From an uncultured Marinomonas sp. (GTDB lineage Bacteria > Pseudomonadota > Gammaproteobacteria > Pseudomonadales > Marinomonadaceae), in contig CANLRQ010000012.1 in assembly GCA_947493575.1 (NCBI GenBank), forward strand, positions 1 to 64,000: 64,000 nucleotides of DNA, read 5' to 3'. This document shows, piece by piece, positions 35,541 through 44,337 of this stretch. Below the pieces are notes generated by a model. That model did not search any database. It was not told where the DNA came from and saw nothing but the letters and a program-made list of their open reading frames with translations. The stretch's first letter is position 1. The number at the start of each line of letters is the position of its first letter. A program made the position numbers and the translations under genes.

Positions 35541-37706
35541 ATGTCTAACACTCTAAAAAAGCTGTCTTTTGAATTCTCTATCTCTTTAAACGCAACTCAA
35601 AAAACAGTAGAACTTTTCAATAGCGGCTCTACGGTTCCTTTTGTTGCACGCTATAGAAAAGAAATTACCGAAGGTATGAGTGACATTCAATTAAGAAGTT
35701 TTTTTGAACGCTGGCAGTATTTAAACGATTTTGAGAAAAGACAAACATACATAATAAATCAACTGACAGAAAAAAAAGCATTAACCCCTTTATTAAAATC
35801 CGCCCTACTTAATGCCGAAACCAAAAATCAGCTAGAGGAGCTATTTTCTCCTTATAAATCTTCCAAAAAAAGTAAAGCCGCCGTTGCTATAGAAAAAGGC
35901 TTACAACCTTTAGCAAACTTGAGTTGGAATCAATGGACAAGCTTGCGTACAGAAGATGTTCAAAAATGGTGTGCCGACCACAACATCAGTGCATCCACAG
36001 ACAGTGCATGTCAGGGCGTTATAGACATTTTATGCGAGCAGTTAAGCTTACACATCCCTCTTCTACAAGAAGCTAAAAAAAGCTTACTGTATCAAGGCAT
36101 CATAAAAAGCAGAGTTATTCGTGGTAAAAAAGAGTTAGGAGAAAAGTATCAAGACTACTTTGATTTTTCTGAGCCATTAAAAAAATTGCCTGCTCACAGA
36201 ATCATGGCTTTATTAAGAGGAAAAAAAGAAAACATTCTGAAGTTAAACATTGCTTTTGATTCTGAGAGTAATCACTTCCCTTCATTTTTGCTACAAGACA
36301 TACCCAAGATTAATTCCACAAATAACCAAAAAAACATAGCGAAGCTTCCTGACTTTAAAATAGACATTTTAAATACTGCATGGACAGATAAAATACTACC
36401 CAAAATCGAAAACGAAATTCTATCTGATTTAAAAAATAATGCAGAAAGTAAGGCAATAGATGTTTTTTCGAACAACCTTTCAGATTTATTAATGGCTCCA
36501 CCCGCTGGGCAAAGGGCCGTTCTTGGTGTTGACCCAGGATTTCGTAACGGAGTAAAGATTGCTGTTGTTACAAAAAAAAGCTTGTGCATAGACCATGCAG
36601 TTATCTATCCACATCCACCTCAAAACAAAATAGATCAATCTAAGAGAATATTATTAAAGCTCATCAAAAATAATAATATTGAGCTTATTGCTATCGGTAA
36701 TGGGACTGCATCTAGAGAAACAGACTCGTTAATTAAGAGCTTAATTAAAGAACACAACTTACCCTGTCAATCAATTATTATCAGTGAAGCGGGAGCCTCT
36801 GTATATTCGGCCTCTCCATTAGCCTCAAAAGAGTTTCCAGATTTAGACGTAACAATAAGAGGGGCAATTTCTATTGCTCGACGACTGCAAGATCCTTTAG
36901 CAGAACTCGTTAAAATAGACCCTCAGGCAATTGGGGTAGGACAATACCAACACGATTTAAAGAGCAGCGCTTTATCTACAGCACTTAAATCCATCGTTGA
37001 AGATTGTGTAAATAGAGTAGGTGTAAACCTGAATTTAGCATCATCAAGTCTCCTTAGTTTTGTCTCTGGTCTTACACCTAGGTTGGCAGAAAATATTATT
37101 GAATATCGGAATAATGCGGGCCTTTTCACGAGGCTAGAAGAGTTAAAAAATGTATCAGGCATTGGGAATAAATGTTTTGAACAATGTGCTGGCTTTTTAA
37201 GAATTCCAAATGCTCACTATGTATTAGATTCGTCAGGTGTCCACCCTGAGTCTTATTCACTCGTCGAGAGTATGGCGAAGTACACCCAACACACGATCAA
37301 CGACCTTATAGAAAACACCCATTTAATAAATGAAATTAAGAAATATAGACAACATTTTAATGACGTCGACGACTATACATTCAACGATGTACTCTCAGAA
37401 TTAGAAAAACCAGGGCATGACCCTCGCCCTAAATTTACCTATGCCAGCTTTAGACAAGACATCCATTCAATTGAAGATTTAAAGCCAGAGATGACACTAG
37501 AAGGAAGCATTACAAATGTTGCTGACTTTGGAGCATTTGTAGACCTTGGCGTGCATCAAGATGGATTAATTCATATTTCTCAACTTTCAGAACGATTTGT
37601 TAAGGACCCTAGAGAATTAGTTAGAGTAGGACAGGTCGTAAAAGTATCTGTCATTGATGTTGACGTAAAAAGAAAACGAATTAGCCTTAAGGCATTAAAA
37701 CTCTAA
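35541..37706 (+). CDS. tex: RNA-binding protein Tex
   Basis: A 721-residue cytosolic protein with the Tex layout: a helical N-terminal region, a YqgF/RNase H-like domain (LGVDPGFRNGVKIAVV, near 330), helix-hairpin-helix repeats (SGLTPRLAENIIEYRN, VSGIGNKCFEQCAGFLRI) and a C-terminal S1 domain (GSITNVADFGAFVDLGVHQDGLIHISQL). It is somewhat shorter than E. coli YhgF (about 770). The ATG at 35541 has AAGGAAA upstream; a GTG at 35520 lacks support. Its codons are more AT-rich than those of its neighbours. Confidence 0.95.
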   Translation: MSNTLKKLSFEFSISLNATQKTVELFNSGSTVPFVARYRKEITEGMSDIQLRSFFERWQYLNDFEKRQTYIINQLTEKKALTPLLKSALLNAETKNQLEELFSPYKSSKKSKAAVAIEKGLQPLANLSWNQWTSLRTEDVQKWCADHNISASTDSACQGVIDILCEQLSLHIPLLQEAKKSLLYQGIIKSRVIRGKKELGEKYQDYFDFSEPLKKLPAHRIMALLRGKKENILKLNIAFDSESNHFPSFLLQDIPKINSTNNQKNIAKLPDFKIDILNTAWTDKILPKIENEILSDLKNNAESKAIDVFSNNLSDLLMAPPAGQRAVLGVDPGFRNGVKIAVVTKKSLCIDHAVIYPHPPQNKIDQSKRILLKLIKNNNIELIAIGNGTASRETDSLIKSLIKEHNLPCQSIIISEAGASVYSASPLASKEFPDLDVTIRGAISIARRLQDPLAELVKIDPQAIGVGQYQHDLKSSALSTALKSIVEDCVNRVGVNLNLASSSLLSFVSGLTPRLAENIIEYRNNAGLFTRLEELKNVSGIGNKCFEQCAGFLRIPNAHYVLDSSGVHPESYSLVESMAKYTQHTINDLIENTHLINEIKKYRQHFNDVDDYTFNDVLSELEKPGHDPRPKFTYASFRQDIHSIEDLKPEMTLEGSITNVADFGAFVDLGVHQDGLIHISQLSERFVKDPRELVRVGQVVKVSVIDVDVKRKRISLKALKL

Positions 37707-37778
37707 TTGAATTAAGGTTTGCTTGATAAAATAGACCTTTATAAGCGACTTTGATCGATACAAACTTGAGACACATTT

Positions 37779-38678
37779 ATGCAAAAAGCACCAAAAGTCA
37801 CATTGGAACAATGGAGAGTATTACTTGCTGTTGTAGACTATGGAGGGTTTGCTCAAGCCGCTGAAGCGCTCCATAAAAGCCAATCATCTATAAGCTATAC
37901 AGTAGCCAAACTTCAAGAGCAGTTAGGCTATCCATTATTAGCTATTGAAGGAAGAAAAGCCCAACTCACAGGTAAAGGCCGCATTCTTATCAAACGAGCA
38001 CGACAATTATTAAATGAAGCATCGGAATTAGATACCTTAATTCAAACACTCGGAAAAGATTGGGAACCTAAAATTGAATTAATTGTTGATAGCGCGTTTC
38101 CAACAGCACCTCTTTTAAAAGCGCTACAGCAGTTTCAGCTTCAAAGTAGAGGAACCCTTATTCAACTAAGAAACACAACTTACAGCTCATCTTCAGAAGA
38201 AATCCCAACGCTTTTAATCGGCTCTCAAATTCCACTCAATGAATCAGCTGACTTTCTTCTTGAAGTAAGTTTTTTGGCAGTCGCATCTCCAAACCACTCT
38301 TTATTTGATCAATCTACTAACATTGCTAATGAACCCCTTACGGAGGCATTGCACATCGTAGTAGAAAACACCTCCATTGATGATAAACACCATTCATCCC
38401 CCAGCCCAAAACACAGCACGGAACAAAACTGGTGCGTACCAAATACACAATCGGCAATAGAAATGGTCACTAGAGGGATGGGATATGCTTGGCTACCTAT
38501 ATCAGAAATCAAAGATCAACTAGAGGAAGGCAAACTAAAAGCGCTACCATTAATATCAGGTAATAAGAAGTCTTTAAGTCTTTTTGCGATGTTTGAAGCG
38601 AAAAAAAATGCTGGCCCTGCTACACAGTGCTTCCTAGACTTATTAAAAAACGAGTGTTTAAAAACAATCGCCCTTTAA
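37779..38678 (+). CDS. LysR family transcriptional regulator
   Basis: A 299-residue regulator with an N-terminal winged helix-turn-helix (LEQWRVLLAVVDYGGFAQAAEALHKSQSSISYTVAKLQEQLG) and a periplasmic-binding-like effector domain. It resembles regulators whose N-terminus reads 'LEQWRVL', but the target and effector are unknown. It lies 72 bp after tex on the same strand and convergent to trmB. Confidence 0.88.
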   Translation: MQKAPKVTLEQWRVLLAVVDYGGFAQAAEALHKSQSSISYTVAKLQEQLGYPLLAIEGRKAQLTGKGRILIKRARQLLNEASELDTLIQTLGKDWEPKIELIVDSAFPTAPLLKALQQFQLQSRGTLIQLRNTTYSSSSEEIPTLLIGSQIPLNESADFLLEVSFLAVASPNHSLFDQSTNIANEPLTEALHIVVENTSIDDKHHSSPSPKHSTEQNWCVPNTQSAIEMVTRGMGYAWLPISEIKDQLEEGKLKALPLISGNKKSLSLFAMFEAKKNAGPATQCFLDLLKNECLKTIAL

Positions 38679-38722
38679 TCTAAATTGAGACCTATTCCAG
38701 AACAGAATAAAACATACAAAAA

Positions 38723-38750
38723 GCCATTTTCTTGATAGTTACAAAATGGC
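38723..38750 (-). terminator. Terminator of trmB
   Basis: GCCATTTT pairs with AAAATGGC around a 12-nt loop. On the minus strand a TTTTTG tract follows, 18 bp past the trmB stop. It may also slow transcripts from the convergent LysR gene. Confidence 0.7.
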
Positions 38751-38767
38751 CTTCCGTAATAAAAAAA

Positions 38768-39487
38768 TTATTTTTTAGCGTATATAAGATCCCAAACACC
38801 GTGACCTAAGCGTTCTCCTCTTTGCTCAAATTTGGTTAAAGGTCTCCATTCAGGGCGAGGGTGATAAACGCCTTTACCCGCTACGTTCACATATGCAACT
38901 TGCTCTTCCATCACTTCCATCATATGTTCTGCATAAGGCTCCCAGTCGGTTGCCATATGGAAGGTTCCAGAAGGTTTTAAAATTTGAGCAATCTTTTCAG
39001 AAAAGGACGCTTGAACAATACGTCGCTTGTTGTGCTTTTTCTTATGCCATGGATCAGGGAAAAATAGCTGAAAAGTTGAAACAGAGTTATTGGGGATGCA
39101 GTTAGCCATCACCTCAATAGCATCATCGCAAAAAACACGAATATTTTTCACTTCAGCTTCTTGAGCTAGCATCATTAATTTTGCGACACCAGGTGGATGA
39201 ACCTCAATACCAATGAAGTCTTTTTCTGGTGAGTTTTTCGCCATTTCAACCAATGAGCCCCCCATTCCAAAACCCACTTCGACAACAACATCAGATACCC
39301 TTCCAAAAACAGATTGATAGTCTAATAAACCGGTTTCAAGGTGAAGACCATAGGTTTCCCAATTAAAATCGTAAGCTTTTTGCTGACCTTCGGTCATGCG
39401 GCCACTGCGCACAACAAAGCTTCTAATGGTTCGTTTCTTAAACGTATTTTCTGTTTCGTTTGAAATATCTGACATGTTTCGATTCAT
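38768..39487 (-). CDS. trmB: tRNA (guanine-N7-)-methyltransferase
   Basis: A 239-residue class I methyltransferase that makes m7G46 in tRNA. SAM-binding residues are in [16 protein letters not shown], and the family signature is [21 protein letters not shown]. It could start at 39487 or 39475; neither has a strong ribosome site. Full length. Confidence 0.94.
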   Translation of the reverse strand: MNRNMSDISNETENTFKKRTIRSFVVRSGRMTEGQQKAYDFNWETYGLHLETGLLDYQSVFGRVSDVVVEVGFGMGGSLVEMAKNSPEKDFIGIEVHPPGVAKLMMLAQEAEVKNIRVFCDDAIEVMANCIPNNSVSTFQLFFPDPWHKKKHNKRRIVQASFSEKIAQILKPSGTFHMATDWEPYAEHMMEVMEEQVAYVNVAGKGVYHPRPEWRPLTKFEQRGERLGHGVWDLIYAKK

Positions 39488-39551
39488 TGAATATAAGGTA
39501 ATAGGAAAAGGTGCTTATCTAATAAACCGCAATGCTACCCGAAAAGCTGGA

Positions 39552-39981
39552 TTATGTCCTCATCGCAGTGCGGGAAAATACAAAAATTAGCCATCCCCAT
39601 GCTAAAAGAAAGAAAAGCCCACCGATGGGTGTAACCATCCCCAATGAAGTCAATCCTGTGAGAGACATAGTAAATAGACTGCCTGAGAAAGTTAAGATCC
39701 CAATCAAGAAAGCCCAGAGAGAAAAACGGATAGAGGGTAACACGACTAACAACAAACTAATGAACAGACCAGCAAGAGAGTGATACATCATATATTGACA
39801 GCCTGTGTGCCACCAAGACAGAGCTTTATCACTCAGTATTTGAAGTAAGTGCATGTGCTCCAAAAGCCCCCAGAGCAACAGCTAAGAACACACATAGAGA
39901 AAAAGCAGCAAGCCACCACAATTGATATTTATTATGATGCAACGAACGGCTATCCATTTTACTGCCAAGAAGAGAAAACAT
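39552..39981 (-). pseudogene. Frameshifted DUF423 (YgdD-like) membrane protein gene
   Basis: Two reading frames together make one DUF423 protein. The first, from 39981, gives a membrane segment ending FLAVALGAFGAHAL and then a stop at 39829. The second frame resumes with LSDKALSWWHTGCQYMMYHSLAG and continues to 39552. A single shift near 39842-39854 would join them. The ATG at 39981 lies directly beside MITE copy D, which separated it from the WD40 gene. Either a real loss or a sequencing error; loss is plausible after uncoupling from the upstream gene. Confidence 0.8.
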
Positions 39982-39986
39982 TATTC

Positions 39987-40074
39987 GGGGCCTTTGCACT
40001 AAGTCATGAGCGATGATAAGAGGAGTCTGTTTTAAACAAAGTATTAGCAAGCGTAATTGTCGTGCAAAGATCTC
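39987..40074. mobile_element. MITE copy D (88 bp) splitting a stop/start overlap
   Basis: Ends GGGGCCTTTGCAC and GTGCAAAGATCTC are inverted repeats, with 5-bp target duplications TATTC (39982-39986 and 40075-40079). It is in the opposite orientation to copies A-C and shortened internally. Its terminal base now provides the last base of the WD40 gene's TAG stop. Confidence 0.88.
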
Positions 40075-41051
40075 TATTCAAAAGTATTTAACAGACCGTT
40101 ACTACCAATAGCGTAGTAAGTTGACTTTTTCTCTCCAAAAGCTAAAGCCAATACAGAAGCTCCTGTAGGACGCAAAACTTCCTTACGTTCTAAAGCCCAC
40201 TCCTGTAATACATCACCACTGGATAAACTAATAAGCTTCACCTCAGCACTAATACCACCGGTTAATAAATAACGACTGTCTGGTGAGAATATTGCCTTAC
40301 TGATGGTCACATTACGAGACTCTAACTTCCCAGTGGAAATACTTAATAATTCATTACCTGTTTCTGTTGACCAAACTTTTGCATTACCAAGTTGGGCAGC
40401 CCCAAAGGCGTATCTTCCATCATCAGATAAGGTAACAGACGCAATGCGATTGCTTAATTCCCATTGATATTTAATTTCACCATTCGATGTATCCCAAAGC
40501 GTCACTTTGTACTTATCATCACCAGTAAGAGCTAATGTACCAGAATCATCTACATCAACACTTCTAACAACAGCCCCTGTACGAAACGTTTGTTTTATAC
40601 CGCCATTTTTAACATCAAAGTAACGAGCCGTTTGATCGTCTAAACCAACAATCGCATAATCACCATTGGTAGATAGTTTTGTAGAACGAATGTCTCCAGG
40701 AGTGTTCCAAAAACCTTCAGACTGCCCAGTTGAAGTATTCCAAAGAACCATGGTTCTTGCGCCTCCAGTTAGCGCATAATTCCCCGTCGGGTCAATATCA
40801 ACACTAATAAAAGGAGTAAAATCACCTTGCTCGTGATTCCAATTAAAACGCCTTTCAGAATTGCTATTTTTCCAATAGCTACCGCCATGCTGAATCGATC
40901 CAACTAATGAATATTCACCATCACGGCTCAATGAGGCCGAATACAATCCTTGTGTAGCAAGCTCAACTGTGCGGGAAGGCCCTTCAGCAGAGCAGGCATA
41001 CAAGAAAGTGCTGGCCGTTAAAAAAAGCGCGGGGTTAAGCACTTTTCTCAT
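40074..41051 (-). CDS. WD40-repeat lipoprotein
   Basis: A 325-residue lipoprotein. The signal peptide ends at a lipobox-like LYAC (Cys near 20). It is followed by repeated WD40-type blades with the pattern 'LTGDDKYKVTLWDTSNGE', 'IVGLDDQTARYFDVKNG' and 'ALTGGARTMVLWNTSTGQ'. It is probably a periplasmic or envelope-anchored protein-interaction propeller; the partner is unknown. The start at 41051 has GAGG 6 nt upstream and overlaps rsd by 17 bp. The stop codon was formed by MITE copy D. Confidence 0.85.
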   Translation of the reverse strand: MRKVLNPALFLTASTFLYACSAEGPSRTVELATQGLYSASLSRDGEYSLVGSIQHGGSYWKNSNSERRFNWNHEQGDFTPFISVDIDPTGNYALTGGARTMVLWNTSTGQSEGFWNTPGDIRSTKLSTNGDYAIVGLDDQTARYFDVKNGGIKQTFRTGAVVRSVDVDDSGTLALTGDDKYKVTLWDTSNGEIKYQWELSNRIASVTLSDDGRYAFGAAQLGNAKVWSTETGNELLSISTGKLESRNVTISKAIFSPDSRYLLTGGISAEVKLISLSSGDVLQEWALERKEVLRPTGASVLALAFGEKKSTYYAIGSNGLLNTFE

Positions 41052-41505
41052 TATGGGCCTCATGTAACTCTTTAATTAACTGATCTTCTAGACCAAAACG
41101 CTCAGCCATAACAACACCCAACGTCTGCAAAGCAAATGGCAGCTCTGTTAATTGAGAGTCACAATGTTCTTTCGTATCAAATTTATCATTAAACTCAACA
41201 GCAATAGTTGTCGTTTCTTCTATTTCAGGCATCAACTGAGTTAATCTCAGTAGCGCTCTATCGTCATGAAACTCTTTCGCTTCAAGAGCCAGTTGTTCAT
41301 ATATTTCAAAATGACCAGCAGATACATAATCAACCAGTTTTTCACAAACAGTTAAAATAAATTGACTGTCTTCAGGTTTAAATGCTTCTTGTTTTCTGAG
41401 TTGTACCAACTCTTCAATTAAAAAACGGCGTTGTTCTAACCAACGATCTATTATGTCGTGAACACCGCCCCAACGTTCTTGTGCAGATTTACAACTTTCC
41501 AACAT
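41035..41505 (-). CDS. rsd: Anti-sigma-70 factor Rsd/AlgQ
   Basis: A 156-residue all-helical protein. The N-terminus CKSAQERWGGVHDIIDRWLEQRRFLI is the Rsd/AlgQ signature. It binds region 4 of the main sigma factor and favours alternative sigma factors in stationary phase. Full length. It overlaps the downstream WD40 lipoprotein gene, a coupling that suggests shared expression, not necessarily shared function. Confidence 0.92.
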   Translation of the reverse strand: MLESCKSAQERWGGVHDIIDRWLEQRRFLIEELVQLRKQEAFKPEDSQFILTVCEKLVDYVSAGHFEIYEQLALEAKEFHDDRALLRLTQLMPEIEETTTIAVEFNDKFDTKEHCDSQLTELPFALQTLGVVMAERFGLEDQLIKELHEAHNEKSA

Positions 41506-41606
41506 AAGATAGCTCCCTAGAATAAGTTATTATCAATAGCATATTCTCATCCAATTAAGGCTGCAAGACATTCACAAAGCCTATTAACACTTTCACAACA
41601 ATCGCT

Positions 41607-42104
41607 CTAAATCTGTTTTGCCTTAATCACAATTATCACATTCACAATTGCCATTCCCATAAAGGCAACTAAAGTCCAACCAGGAATACTTAACCCTAAG
41701 AAAGTCCAGACAACATCACCGCATTCCCCTGTTCCCATAATCATAGCAGACATAATCTCCTGCCACGGAAATACTTCAACCATATAACTTAAGCCGGGTA
41801 AGCAAGCAGGTAATTGTTCTTCAGGTAAATTTTGAAGATACAAATGACGCAAAGACAGCGCAGCGCCTAATAAAGAGAAAATAACAATGCCAATTGCATA
41901 CCGACTAAATGCCTTAGGTGAATTATGCCAAGCTGACACCAAAGACACGATACCAATGACCAAGAATACAATTCTCTGCAACATACAAAGTGGGCATGGC
42001 TCAAGGCCCATTTCGTATTCCATATAAAAAGCAACCGCTAATAAAATAAATGCGGCAAAGCCGACTACTCCATGAAATCGACGTGAAGAAAATAAGTGCA
42101 ACAT
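41607..42104 (-). CDS. dsbB: Disulfide bond formation protein DsbB
   Basis: A 165-residue inner-membrane protein with four helices that reoxidises DsbA and passes electrons to quinones. The first redox pair is in LEPCPLCMLQR and the second pair is Cys in QLPACLPG and GTGECGDVVW. The start at 42104 follows a GAGG; seven in-frame upstream residues are unlikely. Confidence 0.94.
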   Translation of the reverse strand: MLHLFSSRRFHGVVGFAAFILLAVAFYMEYEMGLEPCPLCMLQRIVFLVIGIVSLVSAWHNSPKAFSRYAIGIVIFSLLGAALSLRHLYLQNLPEEQLPACLPGLSYMVEVFPWQEIMSAMIMGTGECGDVVWTFLGLSIPGWTLVAFMGMAIVNVIIVIKAKQI

Positions 42105-42236
42105 ACCTGCCTCATAAAAAAACAATGAAAATAAGCGATATTTGCATTTTTATATTCGATGAATACAAATACCTACTGACATAAGACTTTATTGGCAGGT
42201 AGTATACAAAGAATTGGACTTAAAACGAGATACCTT

Positions 42237-42650
42237 ATGAAACTACAGACAATACATTACGTTTTACTGACACTTGTGCTCAGCTTTTTTACGTTCAACT
42301 CCGCTTATGCTGAAGATGAAGAAGTTGTAAGCTTACCCGTGTATGTTGAGTTGTCCCCAGATTTTATAGTCAACTACGGATCCAAAGGTAAAAGGCTTAA
42401 ATACATAAAAACCAGCATCACGCTGAGGTCTAAGACAGAAATGGCAGGTTATATACACGATAATATGCCATTGGTAAGGGACGCCATTGTTATCTTTATG
42501 AGCCAACTAAAAGACGAACAGGTAAAAGGTGCACTTGCACGTGAGCAAAGCCGTAAAGATGCACTCGTAGCTTTAAATGCCACTCTAAAAGAAGAAACCG
42601 GCCAAGAGCCAGTAATTGATTTATTATTCGCTAGTTTTGTGACTCAGTAA
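42237..42650 (+). CDS. Secreted FliL-like protein
   Basis: A 137-residue protein with a cleavable-looking signal peptide (to about SAYAED, residue 23) followed by a FliL-type domain: VYVELSPDFIVNYG, then a long helix region with MPLVRDAIVIFMSQL and VIDLLFASFVTQ at the end. Classical FliL has a membrane anchor and sits in flagellar operons; this one is orphaned among unrelated genes. A role outside the flagellar motor is possible. Confidence 0.82.
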   Translation: MKLQTIHYVLLTLVLSFFTFNSAYAEDEEVVSLPVYVELSPDFIVNYGSKGKRLKYIKTSITLRSKTEMAGYIHDNMPLVRDAIVIFMSQLKDEQVKGALAREQSRKDALVALNATLKEETGQEPVIDLLFASFVTQ

Positions 42651-42678
42651 AAAATATTACGTGACTGTACATTGCATG

Positions 42679-42709
42679 AAAAAAGGAAGCATACTCGCTT
42701 CCTTTTTTT
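42679..42709. terminator. Bidirectional terminator between the FliL-like gene and yggX
   Basis: AAAAAAGGAAGC pairs with GCTTCCTTTTTT around a 6-nt loop, between convergent genes, with T tracts on both strands. Confidence 0.88.
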
Positions 42710-42731
42710 ATTATTGCCAAGCTGAAATGCT

Positions 42732-43016
42732 TTATAGTTCTACGATATCGCTTGGATCAACATAGCCAGTCACCCGATCTGTTGGTTCATTATTCATGAA
42801 CTTATCCATTTGCTCCATGATGTATTTACGAGACTCAGGCATCATCATATTTAGTTGTTTTTCATTAATTAGCATTGTCTGCAATGTTTGCCACTCTAAC
42901 CATGCTTGTTTGGATACAGTCGAAATAATTTCTTGTCCACGAGCTCCAGGGAAAGGAGCTCGTTCTAACCCTTCTAGCTCTTGCTGATACTTTTTGCAAA
43001 ACACTGTTTTTGCCAT
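42732..43016 (-). CDS. yggX: Fe(2+)-trafficking protein YggX
   Basis: A 94-residue small protein of the YggX family: VFCKKYQQELEGLERAPFPG at the start, with the single conserved Cys, and SRKYIMEQMDKFMNN later. It protects iron-sulfur clusters from oxidants. It normally follows mutY directly (both depend on or protect Fe-S chemistry); here chrA lies between them. Confidence 0.95.
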   Translation of the reverse strand: MAKTVFCKKYQQELEGLERAPFPGARGQEIISTVSKQAWLEWQTLQTMLINEKQLNMMMPESRKYIMEQMDKFMNNEPTDRVTGYVDPSDIVEL

Positions 43017-43082
43017 AATCTGGGCCTTTTAGAAAATCAAAAATAACATGCTATGAGTTTAATATGGCTCAACTGTCATAAA

Positions 43083-44252
43083 TCAAGCAACTAAATAACG
43101 AATTAGAGCAATAGCAGAAAAAGCAAGCAAAAGCCAAAGCACACTTGGCCTCTTCCAAAATAACCAAACACCGCCACACAGCAAAATTACACCATCAATA
43201 AAACCCAGTAAGCTGTGAGGCAATACTACCGAGATAAACACATACATTAATAACCCAACTACCGCAGCATTTAACGCAATAATTGCAGAATTGACTTTTG
43301 GTATAGTAGAAAAGCGCTTCCAATGATGTTGGGCAAACATCATTAACAACAATCCAGGCAAAAAGACACCTAAGGTTGCCAATCCACCCATTAATACAAT
43401 CGCACCCAAACCACCTGAACTTGCCCCAGTTACTCCTCCTAAGAAGGTAGCCACTGTAAACATAGGCCCAGGTACAGATTGAGCCAATGCATACCCTGCT
43501 AGAATCATTTCTTCCGATTGTTGAACAAGAACATTTTGCAATAAAGGTAGAATGACATGTCCACCACCAAAAACTAAACTTCCAGCTTGGTAATAATCAA
43601 AAAACACATCAATCGCCAGTACTGAAAAAGTGAAGAAGCTGAACAAAAACAGAATAATAGCGATCACACCAACAATATTTGCATGACTTACATCTGCAAG
43701 CTCTACCGTATTTCTTTTTTCAATAATTGGTAAATAGCCGCTAACTAATGCAGTAATAAGTAATAATGCCAAAGCGCCCAAACCAAAAGGCCAAATAAAT
43801 AAAAACACAACAGATAACACAGCAACCATATAGGTGGTGGCTGTTTTACAGAATTGCTTCCACATTGTGTAACAGGCATCTGCAACTACAACTGTCGCTA
43901 ACAAGGTAAGACCATGCATCCAATATTGTAAAAGTGTGTTGTTTTCTAAACTAATATTAGCCCACACCAGCAACAACATCAGTAGCACTGAAGGCAAAGT
44001 AAAACCTAAAAAAGCACTGATGGCTCCTAACCAACCGCCTCTCTGATAACCAATAGCAAATCCAACTTGGCTAGAACCAGGCCCAGGAATAACTTGGCTA
44101 AGCATAACAAACTGGGCGTAATGATCCTTTGACACCCATTTCCTATGCTCTACAAATTCCCGATGAAAATACCCTAAATGAGCAGCAGGGCCACCAAAGC
44201 TGGTGCAGCCTAACATAAAGAATCGAGTAAATATTTCCACAAAAACAGACAT
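43083..44252 (-). CDS. chrA: ChrA family chromate transporter
   Basis: A 389-residue inner-membrane protein made of two homologous CHR domains of about six helices each. The N-terminal signature is TSFGGPAAHLGYFHREFVEHRKW with QVIPGPGSSQ (the second half repeats as FGGGHVILPLL and QSVPGPMFT). It is a long-chain CHR protein, which export chromate, or another oxyanion in organisms that do not meet chromate. It is placed between mutY and yggX. Confidence 0.92.
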   Translation of the reverse strand: MSVFVEIFTRFFMLGCTSFGGPAAHLGYFHREFVEHRKWVSKDHYAQFVMLSQVIPGPGSSQVGFAIGYQRGGWLGAISAFLGFTLPSVLLMLLLVWANISLENNTLLQYWMHGLTLLATVVVADACYTMWKQFCKTATTYMVAVLSVVFLFIWPFGLGALALLLITALVSGYLPIIEKRNTVELADVSHANIVGVIAIILFLFSFFTFSVLAIDVFFDYYQAGSLVFGGGHVILPLLQNVLVQQSEEMILAGYALAQSVPGPMFTVATFLGGVTGASSGGLGAIVLMGGLATLGVFLPGLLLMMFAQHHWKRFSTIPKVNSAIIALNAAVVGLLMYVFISVVLPHSLLGFIDGVILLCGGVWLFWKRPSVLWLLLAFSAIALIRYLVA

Positions 44253-44337
44253 AGCACTTTACCGTTATTAACTAAAATGACTCCAATTAAAACAAACAGA
44301 TATGACAATTTAATGAGAATAAAATCACTGTCTAGAT

